Shown here one piece after another: positions 26,242 to 35,020 of a DNA stretch of 44,943 nt. Within the stretch, counting starts at the first letter, position 1; each line of letters begins with the position of its first letter. Origin of the DNA: Bacteroidales bacterium. GTDB taxonomy: Bacteria; Bacteroidota; Bacteroidia; Bacteroidales; WCHB1-69. Below the pieces are notes generated by a model. The model had not been told where the DNA came from. It did not search any database and saw only the letters and a program-made list of their open reading frames with translations. The stretch covers positions 1 through 44,943 of the forward strand of contig JALNYF010000010.1 in assembly GCA_023229985.1 (NCBI GenBank), given 5' to 3'. A program made the translations under genes and the position numbers.

Positions 26242-27364
26242 CATCATTGCCGTTTTGTTTAGCTATATTTAACAAAATACCGACTGCGAAGCAGGATACC
26301 AACAATGTAACACCGCCTTTGCTGATAAAAGGGAGTGTTTGACCGGTAGCCGGAATGACCCCCAAATTGGCACCAATGTGAACCAATCCCTGAGCGGTAA
26401 TCAAAAAACCGATGCCCACCGCATAGAGCTTGGCAAATATACCGCCTGATTTATTTGATAATTGAACAGTGGTAATAAAAAAGATAAAATATAAAAAGAG
26501 TATGATGCTACCGACTACGAATCCAAATTCCTCGCAAATAAGAGCAAAAATGAAATCATTCTCTCCTTCTGCCATACTTTGTTTTAAAATCCCTTTCCCC
26601 GGTCCGGTGGGAGACAACCCTGACCTTGCCACAGCTGCCTTTGCCAAGGTCATTTGTTTACCATAGCCCTTGGTATCACTTTCCCCCGTCATCCAATATT
26701 TGACCCTGTTAGCAACAGTTGAACCACGGTCTTTGGAGTTTTCTAACGCCATTTGTTCAGTCGCTTTCTTTTCTTTGATACTGCCGATTGAAATGTACAT
26801 TACACCACCCAAAAAACAGATAAATATGAAAATAAACAGATACTTGGGCTTTACATCTGCAATAAACATAATCAACCAACCGGTAATCATCAGCAAGACT
26901 GCGGTGGACATATTTCTCAACGCGATGCCGATGCAAAAGCCGCCCAAGACAACAAAAAGAAATATTGCTTCGCTGCGAGTTATGGCTTGATGGTCTTTTA
27001 TATTGCTGGCGAGAAAACTAACCATGAAAAAAATGACCAAAAACGCAATGGGGTAGAAAGTCTGGATATAACGATTCATGATAAGAAGACTGCGTCCCGC
27101 GGCTCCGGAACCAAAAATCAGCGTTGCTATCAGCAACAGCAAGGCAATAAAAAGTGCAATATTTGAGAATTTATTCAAAGTGACATAACTTACAAACGAA
27201 AATGCCCAAATAATAAGAGCCCCAATTCCTATAAAAACAGCATGTTCCAAAATATCGCCAGTTAAACTAAAAACCGACAAAAATGAAAAAAGAAACAATA
27301 TAGTTGTTACAATAACAAGAATAGAGCTATTCTTTAAATGGAATCGAATCGGTTTGCCTTTCAT
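26228..27364 (-). CDS. ftsW: FtsW/RodA family protein (divergent FtsW)
   Basis: A 378-residue SEDS-family membrane protein with about ten helices, in the ftsW position of the dcw cluster. FtsW polymerises lipid II at the division site with its partner transpeptidase. The C-terminal half is well kept: ENDFIFALICEEFG includes the functionally important Asp, and NLGVIPATGQTLPFISKGG is typical. The first periplasmic loop is unusual. The family motif (GA.RW ... QPSE.AK) is replaced by GAAGRSLLIMNRYIQTFYPIA, losing both the RW and QPSE elements. It starts 2 bp after the truncated murD and is the last gene of the operon. Confidence 0.88.
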   Translation of the reverse strand: MKGKPIRFHLKNSSILVIVTTILFLFSFLSVFSLTGDILEHAVFIGIGALIIWAFSFVSYVTLNKFSNIALFIALLLLIATLIFGSGAAGRSLLIMNRYIQTFYPIAFLVIFFMVSFLASNIKDHQAITRSEAIFLFVVLGGFCIGIALRNMSTAVLLMITGWLIMFIADVKPKYLFIFIFICFLGGVMYISIGSIKEKKATEQMALENSKDRGSTVANRVKYWMTGESDTKGYGKQMTLAKAAVARSGLSPTGPGKGILKQSMAEGENDFIFALICEEFGFVVGSIILFLYFIFFITTVQLSNKSGGIFAKLYAVGIGFLITAQGLVHIGANLGVIPATGQTLPFISKGGVTLLVSCFAVGILLNIAKQNGNDAIED

Positions 27365-27366
27365 GG

Positions 27367-27924
27367 TTATAATTGTGCTACTGCCATTTTAAATTGATTT
27401 CCTCTTTCAGAATAATTTTCAAATTCCCCCTCGGTGCCAACTCCGGGTGAAAACAAAACAGCATTATTGGATTCTGTGGCATAAAAAGCCTTTCGCACTG
27501 CCGTCTCTATATCGCTACTTTCCTCAAAACTGATATCTAACGCTTCCAAAAACAATTTTGTCTTTTGCGCGACATCCCCTAAAACTACCACATAACGCAC
27601 TTTGTCGGTAATCATGGCAATAAGGTCTGAATACAATTTTTCCCATTCCCTAAATGAGGTGATCCAAGTCACCGGTTTATCCACGTTGGCAAGTGCCATG
27701 TAAATACCGTTCAAATTGGAAGACGCTGAATCATTAATAAAATCGACGCCACGAATATCTTTGACAAATTCCATTTTATGTCCTTCCCCATTCATCTGCT
27801 CGGCAACAACGGTCATTTGCCTGTTTCTACTATCTATTAATTCCTGGAAATTGCGAATGGATGGGGAATATATTTCTTTTCCAAAGTTGTACTCACCTTT
27901 GAGACTGATTCTTGATTTTTTCAT
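27367..27924 (-). CDS. MurD-derived protein retaining only the C-terminal ligase domain
   Basis: An intact 185-codon frame exactly where murD belongs, 12 bp after mraY and 2 bp before ftsW. It aligns with the last third of MurD: LKGEYN recalls L.GxHN at the end of the central domain, GHKMEFV recalls EHRLE, and FINDSASSN recalls FINDSKATN. PVTWI, VVVLG and LFSPGVGTEGEFENYSERGNQFK follow in order. The UDP-binding and ATPase domains are absent. The lysine of NDSKATN is A67, the lysine of the GG.DKG loop lies in TSFREWE (89-95), and SPACAS is SPGVGT. MurD ligase activity is therefore not expected. The frame is undamaged, so it is probably translated. It may be a structural or regulatory relic. 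Derivation from MurD is clear; function is unknown. Confidence 0.85.
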   Translation of the reverse strand: MKKSRISLKGEYNFGKEIYSPSIRNFQELIDSRNRQMTVVAEQMNGEGHKMEFVKDIRGVDFINDSASSNLNGIYMALANVDKPVTWITSFREWEKLYSDLIAMITDKVRYVVVLGDVAQKTKLFLEALDISFEESSDIETAVRKAFYATESNNAVLFSPGVGTEGEFENYSERGNQFKMAVAQL

Positions 27925-27936
27925 AATGGTAATGGT

Positions 27937-29220
27937 TTATCTTAATTTAAGTGTAACGACGGTTAAAACGACTAATAAAATGCTGACTACGATGAAGCGT
28001 TGCACAATTTTGGCTTCATGAAATCCTTTTTTTTGATAATGATGATGCAAAGGGGACATGAGAAAAACGCGTTTCCCTTCACCATAGCGACGCTTGGTGT
28101 ATCGGAAATAGAGAACCTGGATGATAACGGAAAGTGTTTGTATCAGGAAAACACCACATAGAATCGGAATAAGAAATTCTTTTCTGATAATGATACACGA
28201 AACGGCAATGATTCCGCCCAACGTCAAACTGCCGGTATCTCCCATAAATACCTGAGCAGGATAACAATTCCACCAATAGAAACCGATGCACGCGCCGACC
28301 AACGCAGAAATGAAAATGGCTAACTCCCCGATATGCGGGATATACATAATATTGAGATAATCAGCGAAAATAGCATTACCGGAAACATACGCCAATATAG
28401 CGATTCCCACCGCTATGGTGGCTGAAGTACCGGCAGCCAACCCGTCTAAACCATCCGTTAAATTTGCTCCGTTGGATACTGCCGCAATGATGAAAATGAT
28501 AATCGGAATATAAAACAAAAATGACCATTTTCCATCAGTATCGCCCATCCACTGCGTCAGCCAAGCATAATCAAATTCATTGTTCTTCACAAACGGAATG
28601 GTGGTTTTGGTAGAGTGTTTCTCCTCTGCCAACGGCAAAGTAGTGGTGGTATTGTCACTTTTTCCGATTTTTAACAAATCATCGGTATTGGTAACCGTCG
28701 CGGGAATAGCTACGTGTTCTTTCACCGTTACTTCGGGATGAAAAAACATCACGACCCCCACAACAAGTCCCAAGAAAATTTGTCCGATTAGTTTTCTTTT
28801 TCCAGACAAACCTTCTTTATTCTTTTTAAATACTTTAATATAATCGTCAGAAAATCCTAACAAACCGAGCCATATAGTCGTAAATATCATTAAGATAATA
28901 TAAATATTGTTGAGGTTTGTCAACAATAAAACGGGAACAAGAATAGAGGCAATGATGATGATACCGCCCATGGTGGGGGTTCCTTTTTTCTCCATTTGTC
29001 CTTGCAATCCCAAATCGCGAATGGATTCACCTACTTGTTTTTTGCGCAGCAGATTAATGATACTCTTTCCAATAATCATAGAAATAAAAAGGGAAAGAAT
29101 GACTGCAAGGGCGGCTCGGAACGAGATATATTGAAAAACAGCCGCTCCCGGCACATTTAATTTATCTAACCAATCGAAAAAATAATAAAGCATATTTTTA
29201 ATTATTTGTTGATATTCCAA
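27937..29220 (-). CDS. mraY: Phospho-N-acetylmuramoyl-pentapeptide-transferase
   Basis: A polytopic inner-membrane enzyme of 427 residues that makes lipid I from UDP-MurNAc-pentapeptide and undecaprenyl phosphate. The conserved cytoplasmic motifs are intact: FSDDYIKVFKKNKEGLSGKRKL, NLTDGLDGLAAG, FMGDTGSLTLGG and SPLHHHYQKKGFHE. A hydrophilic insertion of about 65 residues (roughly 180-245) lengthens the protein compared with E. coli MraY, as in other Bacteroidota. It overlaps murE by 19 bp. Confidence 0.97.
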   Translation of the reverse strand: MEYQQIIKNMLYYFFDWLDKLNVPGAAVFQYISFRAALAVILSLFISMIIGKSIINLLRKKQVGESIRDLGLQGQMEKKGTPTMGGIIIIASILVPVLLLTNLNNIYIILMIFTTIWLGLLGFSDDYIKVFKKNKEGLSGKRKLIGQIFLGLVVGVVMFFHPEVTVKEHVAIPATVTNTDDLLKIGKSDNTTTTLPLAEEKHSTKTTIPFVKNNEFDYAWLTQWMGDTDGKWSFLFYIPIIIFIIAAVSNGANLTDGLDGLAAGTSATIAVGIAILAYVSGNAIFADYLNIMYIPHIGELAIFISALVGACIGFYWWNCYPAQVFMGDTGSLTLGGIIAVSCIIIRKEFLIPILCGVFLIQTLSVIIQVLYFRYTKRRYGEGKRVFLMSPLHHHYQKKGFHEAKIVQRFIVVSILLVVLTVVTLKLR

Positions 29221-30680
29221 TTATTTTTAATTTCTTCCGTATCATCAAAATGGTGTTTGATGCCTTGTATATCTTGGTACTTTTCGTGTCCTTTGCCGGC
29301 GATAAGGATCACCCCGTGGTCGCGCATCATCATACTCGCCGTTTTAATGGCTTCGTGCCGGTTTTCGATAATAAGAACATTTTGTTTGGATTCGATGGGA
29401 ATCCCTGCTTCCATATCACAGAGTATTTGATTCGGGTCCTCCAAGCGCGGATTGTCGGAAGTAAGAATTACACGATGACTATAACGGCAGGCAATTTCAG
29501 CCATAATCGGACGTTTCAGGGCATCACGATTGCCGCCACACCCAACGACCGTAAGGATTTCCTCGCGATTTTGTGTAATATCATGAATAGTAGAAAGCAC
29601 ATTTTGGAGAGCGTCCGGCGTGTGAGCATAGTCAACGATGGCAACGCCACCCTGCCCATTGCGAATGACCTCAAATCTACCTTCTGCAGTGGTCAGAGCA
29701 CTCATCTTCAATAAAACCTCATCGGAAGGCACACCCAACGAAACAGCTGTCCCATAAATAGCTAACAGATTGTAAGCATTGAATTTGCCGGAAAGATGAA
29801 AGAACACCTCTTGTCCATTTATTTTAAGATGCAATCCTTCAAATCCATTATCCAAAATAACACCCTTCATATCCGCATCGGTGTTTAAAGAATAGGTTTT
29901 GATGACTGCTTGGGAATTTTGCACCATTACCCTGCCATTTTTGTCATCCATATTGGTTAAAGCAAAGGCAGTTTTGGGTAAATGATCGAAAAACGCTTTT
30001 TTGGCTTGAATATAATTGCTGAATGTTTTATGGAAATCAAGATGGTCGTGGGTAATATTACTAAAGATTGCGCCCACAAATGACAATCCTTCAATACGAT
30101 ACTGACAAATGGCATGCGAACTAACCTCCATAAAGCAAAATTCACAACCGGCATCGACCATTTGTGCCAACAGTTTGTTTAACGCTAAAGCGTCAGGGGT
30201 TGTGTGAGTAGAAGGAATTTCTTTATTTTCAATTTTATTGACAATAGTGGATATCAAACCCGTCGGATAGCCCAAGGACATAAACAATTGATGCAACAAC
30301 GTAACGGTAGTTGTTTTCCCGTTTGTTCCGGTAATGCCGACTAATTTTAATTTTTGGCTCGGAAAATCGTAATAAGCAGAGGCTAATTTTCCCAACGCAA
30401 TAGAACTATTGTTGACGCGAATGTAGGTAACGGAAGGATTAATATCTTGTGGAACTTGCTCGCATATAATCACTTTGGCACCGTTGCCAATCGCTTGCGG
30501 AATAAAGAGATGCCCGTCCGCTTGTGTTCCGCGCTGAGCAATATAGATTGAAGTAACTTTTTCATTATCAGCTTGATGTATCTGTCTCGAATCAAATTCA
30601 ACAGACAAAATATCATACTGTTCATCGCCAATAATCTCAGTATAGTCAATATGCTTTAATAAAAATGATAAAGTTTTCAC
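29202..30680 (-). CDS. murE: UDP-MurNAc-L-Ala-D-Glu:meso-diaminopimelate ligase
   Basis: A 492-residue Mur ligase adding the third stem-peptide residue. All three domains are present. The ATP loop is GITGTNGKTTT (115-125), the central domain has SSHAICQYRIEG and HDHLDFH, and the C-terminal domain has GRFEV and VDYAHTPDAL. DNPR at 409-412 is the signature of enzymes using meso-diaminopimelate rather than lysine. The contrast with the gutted murD two genes downstream is striking. A 76-bp gap without clear signals separates it from ftsI. Confidence 0.97.
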   Translation of the reverse strand: MKTLSFLLKHIDYTEIIGDEQYDILSVEFDSRQIHQADNEKVTSIYIAQRGTQADGHLFIPQAIGNGAKVIICEQVPQDINPSVTYIRVNNSSIALGKLASAYYDFPSQKLKLVGITGTNGKTTTVTLLHQLFMSLGYPTGLISTIVNKIENKEIPSTHTTPDALALNKLLAQMVDAGCEFCFMEVSSHAICQYRIEGLSFVGAIFSNITHDHLDFHKTFSNYIQAKKAFFDHLPKTAFALTNMDDKNGRVMVQNSQAVIKTYSLNTDADMKGVILDNGFEGLHLKINGQEVFFHLSGKFNAYNLLAIYGTAVSLGVPSDEVLLKMSALTTAEGRFEVIRNGQGGVAIVDYAHTPDALQNVLSTIHDITQNREEILTVVGCGGNRDALKRPIMAEIACRYSHRVILTSDNPRLEDPNQILCDMEAGIPIESKQNVLIIENRHEAIKTASMMMRDHGVILIAGKGHEKYQDIQGIKHHFDDTEEIKNNWNINK

Positions 30681-30756
30681 GTATCAAGAAGGGTTAATAA
30701 AAAGGTTATAAATGGTTAGGTCGGTAGGTAAGGTTGAACAACAAAAGGATTCCCTA

Positions 30757-32982
30757 CTAACCTGGTTCTAAGTTAAGTATCATGGTATTTGAATTTTTAT
30801 CATAAACTTGTTTGGATACAACTCCGATTCCGAAGAGTGAGACTTTTATTCTTTTTTTACTCAATTCTGCAATAGCATCAGGTGCGGTGAGTCCGATAAG
30901 ATTGGGAATATTATTTTGTTCTTGCACTGTATAGGGAACGATTGTGTTTTTCTCTTTTCTAGAAGAGATAGAATAATTACTATTCCCAACAGACGAAACA
31001 GGAATCTCAAAAAGTTTGGCTATATTTTTGACTGTGGAGGATTTTATCGGATGTGAAAAAGTGAATAATTTTTCTATTTTTTCGATTTGTTTCGGTGGGT
31101 AGATGATTTGTCGCGCAATGCTTGCGAACACCTCAATAGCGGGTCTGCTATGTTCGGCGACATTAAACATATAGACGATGCAGGTATATTGAGGCTTATC
31201 GGCGGGGAAGTAGCCACAGAAAGAGATAGCGTTTCTACTACGATTATAGCCGCCGGCGGCTACGTCATAGATGTCACGAGTTCCTGTTTTGCCGGCGAAA
31301 GGAAAATCATCATCGTGGCAACCGTAAGCCGTACCGGGTCTTTCCATTACCACCGAACGAAGAATAGATTGAACAATTTTAATATTTTGCGGGCTTGCAA
31401 TTTGTTCATTGATAACGCTGACCGGATATTCCGTAACTTTCCCTTCCACCTTGGATGCGCGTATAAAACGGGGGCGCATCATTTTCCCATTGTTGGCAAC
31501 AGCATTATAATAGACTAAAATTTGTAAGGGTTGCATATAAAAACCTGCACCGAAATAGCAACCATATTGGTCCTCAAAACTTTTACTGTCGTATTTCATA
31601 TTGACTGGCGGCAGTTTCCCGATTTGCACCGTATTCCCCACGGTGATATACATTCTGTTCAGTTTTTGAACATACTCTTTATAGTTCGGGTAAGCATCGC
31701 GAATCATGGAAGCCATTCCCACATTCGAGGAGCGTTGGATAATCTCTTTGACGGAAGCCTGTTGTTCGCCCTTTGCGGCTGCCTGTTCCGAATCGTAGCG
31801 AGTTACAATTCGCGAACCGCGAGTATTGAAACTATGAATATTGATGGGATATTTGCGCGTGGTGTCACCATTCATTCGTTCAAGATAAGCAAGTAAAGAG
31901 GCAACTTTGAATGTGGAACCCGGTTCCACAGCTTCAGCAACCATGGCATTATTGCGAGATTCCGTATAGATGGTATCTTGTCCGCTAATGGTTCTTGTAA
32001 AGTTGGAAATTGCCTTAATATCGCCGGTTGCCGTTTCCATAACGATGGCGCACGCCCAATCGGGTTTCAACATTTCTGTCTTTTTCAGCAATTCAATATG
32101 TACAATTTTTTGTATTTCCGTATTCAGCGTCGTATATACATTTCCGCCTTCAACCGGTGGATTTTCACTCTCCAATGGAATAGATATTCCATTGATAATC
32201 AATCTTTTTTTTACACCGGCGGAACCGGAGAGGATCTTATTAAACTGACTACAACCATCAATTCCGTTCTTGCGCTGTGGATCCCCCAAAATACGTTTCG
32301 CCATATCGCCATACGGACGTATGCGAATGGAGATAACTTTGTCGCCTTCATCAATAACATCCGGAAATTTAATCTTTTGTTCTATTTTAAAACCATATCG
32401 TGCTCTCACTTCCGGCTTGATGGTGCCACTCAATAATGGCAACTCCTTCAGTCGTTTAATATCACTTTCCACTACCCATTGATTATCTCTAATCACTTCG
32501 TCTTCTCTGAAAATCGTTACGGTTTTATTGTTTTTGAGTGCCTTGGTGAGTTTGTCCCGATAGGTCGTTACATTATATTGTGTGTATCTTTCTCCAAAAA
32601 TAGTTTGAAATTGAATGGCTAAATCATTGATTAATGTATCTAAATAACTCTCCCCTTTTTTGAAAAACAGATTATTCTTATTATAACTTTGTCCATCTAT
32701 GTAAATTGGATAAACACGAACATTAGACACCAGAGGTTTATCCATATCATCATAAATAACTCCGCGTGAAGGAGTTACCGGCGATACAATGACACAATTC
32801 AGCAACTCATCTTTTGTCAAATTCGGAATCTGCGACTCATTATATTCTTTGTAGATGGTGGGCGAACCTGAATATTTTTCTTTTTGAAAAAATGACAAAC
32901 GAATCATGAAGACAAAACAGCCCAAGGCAAATAGGCTCACTCCTACCGACAACAAGATGGTGTTTCTGCGAAAGTTCTTCAT
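30757..32982 (-). CDS. ftsI: Penicillin-binding protein, FtsI-like transpeptidase with PASTA domain
   Basis: A 741-residue class B penicillin-binding protein cross-linking septal peptidoglycan. An upstream ATG at 33093 would overlap ftsL by 95 bp. The ATG at 32982 (MKNFRRNTILL) is chosen because it leads directly into the single membrane anchor and lies 17 bp after ftsL. The transpeptidase motifs, numbered from this start, are STFK (about 356-359), SSN (about 418-420) and KTGT (about 565-568). A C-terminal PASTA-like domain (IPNLIGLTAPDAIAELSKKRI) ends the protein. The N-terminal RG.IYDRNG motif is weakened to RGVIYDDMD. Confidence 0.93.
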   Translation of the reverse strand: MKNFRRNTILLSVGVSLFALGCFVFMIRLSFFQKEKYSGSPTIYKEYNESQIPNLTKDELLNCVIVSPVTPSRGVIYDDMDKPLVSNVRVYPIYIDGQSYNKNNLFFKKGESYLDTLINDLAIQFQTIFGERYTQYNVTTYRDKLTKALKNNKTVTIFREDEVIRDNQWVVESDIKRLKELPLLSGTIKPEVRARYGFKIEQKIKFPDVIDEGDKVISIRIRPYGDMAKRILGDPQRKNGIDGCSQFNKILSGSAGVKKRLIINGISIPLESENPPVEGGNVYTTLNTEIQKIVHIELLKKTEMLKPDWACAIVMETATGDIKAISNFTRTISGQDTIYTESRNNAMVAEAVEPGSTFKVASLLAYLERMNGDTTRKYPINIHSFNTRGSRIVTRYDSEQAAAKGEQQASVKEIIQRSSNVGMASMIRDAYPNYKEYVQKLNRMYITVGNTVQIGKLPPVNMKYDSKSFEDQYGCYFGAGFYMQPLQILVYYNAVANNGKMMRPRFIRASKVEGKVTEYPVSVINEQIASPQNIKIVQSILRSVVMERPGTAYGCHDDDFPFAGKTGTRDIYDVAAGGYNRSRNAISFCGYFPADKPQYTCIVYMFNVAEHSRPAIEVFASIARQIIYPPKQIEKIEKLFTFSHPIKSSTVKNIAKLFEIPVSSVGNSNYSISSRKEKNTIVPYTVQEQNNIPNLIGLTAPDAIAELSKKRIKVSLFGIGVVSKQVYDKNSNTMILNLEPG

Positions 32983-32998
32983 TATCTTTGTTTTATAA

Positions 32999-33361
32999 TC
33001 AATTGTTTTCTTTATATATTTTATAATAATCGTTTCCCTGTGTGGCAGTGAATCCTGATTGTTCGGCTTTTTCCTTGAGTTGATTTTGATCATCAGTCAA
33101 GATGATTTCATTTAGTTTTCTAAATTCAACGATGATACTATCGTGTTTTTTTTGGAGCTCCCGATTGCGTTCTTCTTTTTGAAAAATAATTCTCTCATTA
33201 TAAATAAAGGCAAAAGTTATGACGAAAAGCAGCAGAATGTAGGGATACCACTTCAGCATCGATTTCTTGATTAAGAATTTTCCAAAAATGAAGTCCCTAA
33301 AGAATAGAAGAACCTTATTCTTTTTTGGTGCGGGTTTATTCTTGGAATCACTCTGATACAT
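32999..33361 (-). CDS. ftsL: FtsL-like division protein
   Basis: A 120-residue bitopic protein with a basic cytoplasmic N-terminus and one transmembrane helix (about 40-58, YPYILLLFVITFAFIY). A coiled-coil stretch follows (FQKEERNRELQKKHDSIIVEFRKL). Size, topology and position between rsmH and ftsI fit FtsL, which in other bacteria forms a complex with FtsB and FtsQ that activates FtsWI. Sequence conservation is low in this family, so the call is mainly by position. The gap to rsmH is 25 bp. Confidence 0.82.
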   Translation of the reverse strand: MYQSDSKNKPAPKKNKVLLFFRDFIFGKFLIKKSMLKWYPYILLLFVITFAFIYNERIIFQKEERNRELQKKHDSIIVEFRKLNEIILTDDQNQLKEKAEQSGFTATQGNDYYKIYKENN

Positions 33362-33386
33362 GGTTATAAAAAATTAAATAGAATGA

Positions 33387-34283
33387 TTATTTTTTTTCGG
33401 CTATTCTTAATTTTGCGCTGCGAGATCTAGGATTGCTTTCAATTTCTTGTTCCTCCGGAACGATTGCTTTTCGGCTGACAAGGCTAAACGGGCTTAGTGG
33501 ATTGCCAAAGAAATCCTTTTCTACAGTTCCGGTAAAGTTCCCCGATTTGAGGAAGTTTTTTACCATTCTATCTTCCAAAGAATGATAGGAAATTATGACT
33601 AATCTTCCCCCGGGTTTGAGGGCTTCTACCGTTTGCTCCAAAAACAAACGGAGTACCTCCATTTCAGTGTTGACCTCTATGCGCAAAGCTTGAAAGATCT
33701 TGGAAAGTACTTTGTTTTCTTTTCCGCGAGGCAAAAGGGGCGTTACCACATTGACCAAATCGGTGGTTGTCGTTATCGTTTTTTCCGCTCTGCATTTGTC
33801 AATTTGCGCGGCAATTTGTCGAGCATCCGGCAATTCGCCGTATTGATAAAAAATATCTGATAGTTTTTGTGGTGAATACTCATTAATCACTTGATGAGCC
33901 GACACTCCCTTGGCATTGTTCATGCGCATGTCCAAAAGGGCATCAAAGCGATGGGAGAAGCCACGTTGTGGAGTATCAAACTGATACGAAGAGACCCCTA
34001 AATCTGCAAGAATTCCATCAACCGGATAGGCTTCATAATACTGCAAGAATTTTTTTAAATACTTAAAATTCTGATTAATAAATTGAAAGCGGGGATCATC
34101 GGGAACATTTTTTGCGCTATCGGGATCTTGGTCAAAAGCCAAAAGACGTCCCTTTTTATCAATTTGACGGAGTATTTGCTGAGAGTGACCACCCCCGCCA
34201 AAGGTAACATCCACGTAGGTTCCGCAGGAAGACGTTATCAATCCATCAACTGAAGGATGTAGTAACACAGGATTATGGTACAT
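33387..34283 (-). CDS. rsmH: 16S rRNA (cytosine(1402)-N4)-methyltransferase RsmH
   Basis: A 298-residue SAM-dependent enzyme methylating C1402 in the ribosomal P site. It shows the start YHNPVLLHPSVDGL, DVTFGGGGHSQQIL (SAM loop), LLAFDQDPDS, GILADLGVSSYQFD, RGFSHRFDALLDMRMN and the C-terminal ISYHSLEDRMVKNF, all characteristic. It overlaps mraZ by 11 bp, the usual first pair of dcw clusters. Confidence 0.97.
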   Translation of the reverse strand: MYHNPVLLHPSVDGLITSSCGTYVDVTFGGGGHSQQILRQIDKKGRLLAFDQDPDSAKNVPDDPRFQFINQNFKYLKKFLQYYEAYPVDGILADLGVSSYQFDTPQRGFSHRFDALLDMRMNNAKGVSAHQVINEYSPQKLSDIFYQYGELPDARQIAAQIDKCRAEKTITTTTDLVNVVTPLLPRGKENKVLSKIFQALRIEVNTEMEVLRLFLEQTVEALKPGGRLVIISYHSLEDRMVKNFLKSGNFTGTVEKDFFGNPLSPFSLVSRKAIVPEEQEIESNPRSRSAKLRIAEKK

Positions 34284-34761
34284 TGCCTTCCTCCTTCCTA
34301 TCCACGTTAAACTTACCGGAGTGCATAGCAGCGTTCATCTTCGCATACTCTTCAGCTGTAATTTCATCGCATTCCGCATTAAAATCATTGACATTCCATA
34401 TCTCAATCTGCCCATGGTCTAATACCAACACGACTTCTCGCTCTATTCCATATTTTTCCAATAAATTTTTAGGAAGAACAATTCTGTTTTGAGAATCACA
34501 TTCCAAATAGGAACTTTGACGTAAAAGAATATTACGATATCTTTTTACTTCTATGAGATTTCGGTCTAGAGTATCCAAAAAATCGGACTGAGCTTTGTAT
34601 GCACTTTGCGTCCACAACATGATATGTTTTCCAAAACCGACCGTTGCCCAAAACATTTGTCGGTCATCTTCGGATAACTCCTTCAACAAAGCTACCGGCA
34701 ATTTCAGTCGCCCGTACTTCTCAAGTGTTACTTCAAACCAACGATATTTTAAACCGGCCAT
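34273..34761 (-). CDS. mraZ: Transcriptional regulator MraZ
   Basis: A 162-residue protein with two SpoVT/AbrB-type half-domains (about 10-60 and 80-130). The second contains the typical SQNRIVLPKNLLEKYGI, and the first has KYGRLKLPVALLKEL. In E. coli MraZ forms ring-shaped oligomers and represses its own dcw operon by binding short direct repeats spaced at 10 bp. It is the first gene of the cluster here, and phased TGGA repeats lie upstream, making autoregulation plausible. The start is supported by the promoter box at 34784-34791. Confidence 0.95.
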   Translation of the reverse strand: MAGLKYRWFEVTLEKYGRLKLPVALLKELSEDDRQMFWATVGFGKHIMLWTQSAYKAQSDFLDTLDRNLIEVKRYRNILLRQSSYLECDSQNRIVLPKNLLEKYGIEREVVLVLDHGQIEIWNVNDFNAECDEITAEEYAKMNAAMHSGKFNVDRKEEGNVP

Positions 34762-34783
34762 TGTTTACAAAAATTATTCTCGA

Positions 34784-34791
34784 CAAAAATA
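34784..34791 (-). promoter_or_regulatory. Promoter -7 box of the mraZ (dcw) operon
   Basis: TATTTTTG on the minus strand matches TAnnTTTG, 22 bp before the mraZ ATG. The next gene-free 800 bp upstream carry the TGGA repeats. Confidence 0.6.
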
Positions 34792-34875
34792 TATGTTTTT
34801 TTTAATTAAATCCATAATGTTAGTATTTTTTTTCAAAAAAAATTAATTTTACACTTAAATGGTTGATTATCAATA

Positions 34876-34890
34876 TGGAATAAAATGGAG
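34876..34890 (+). promoter_or_regulatory. Proximal pair of TGGA motifs, candidate MraZ sites
   Basis: TGGAA at 34876 and TGGAG at 34886 are exactly 10 bp apart, about 115-130 bp before mraZ. They are the same motif and spacing as the longer array at 35021-35088. Confidence 0.45.
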
Positions 34891-35020
34891 CAAAATTCTA
34901 CTTGTTTTTAGTTATAAACATTAAACTATTGATAATTTAATAGTTAAAGAAAGTTATATCAACATAAATAATATACTAAAATCAAGCAATTTATAATTAT
35001 ATCAGAATTGAAATCGCATT

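Noticed and set aside
32983..33093. Longer start for the FtsI-like protein
   Set aside because: It lies inside ftsL in another frame and adds a charged stretch before the membrane anchor; the ATG at 32982 follows ftsL by 17 bp.
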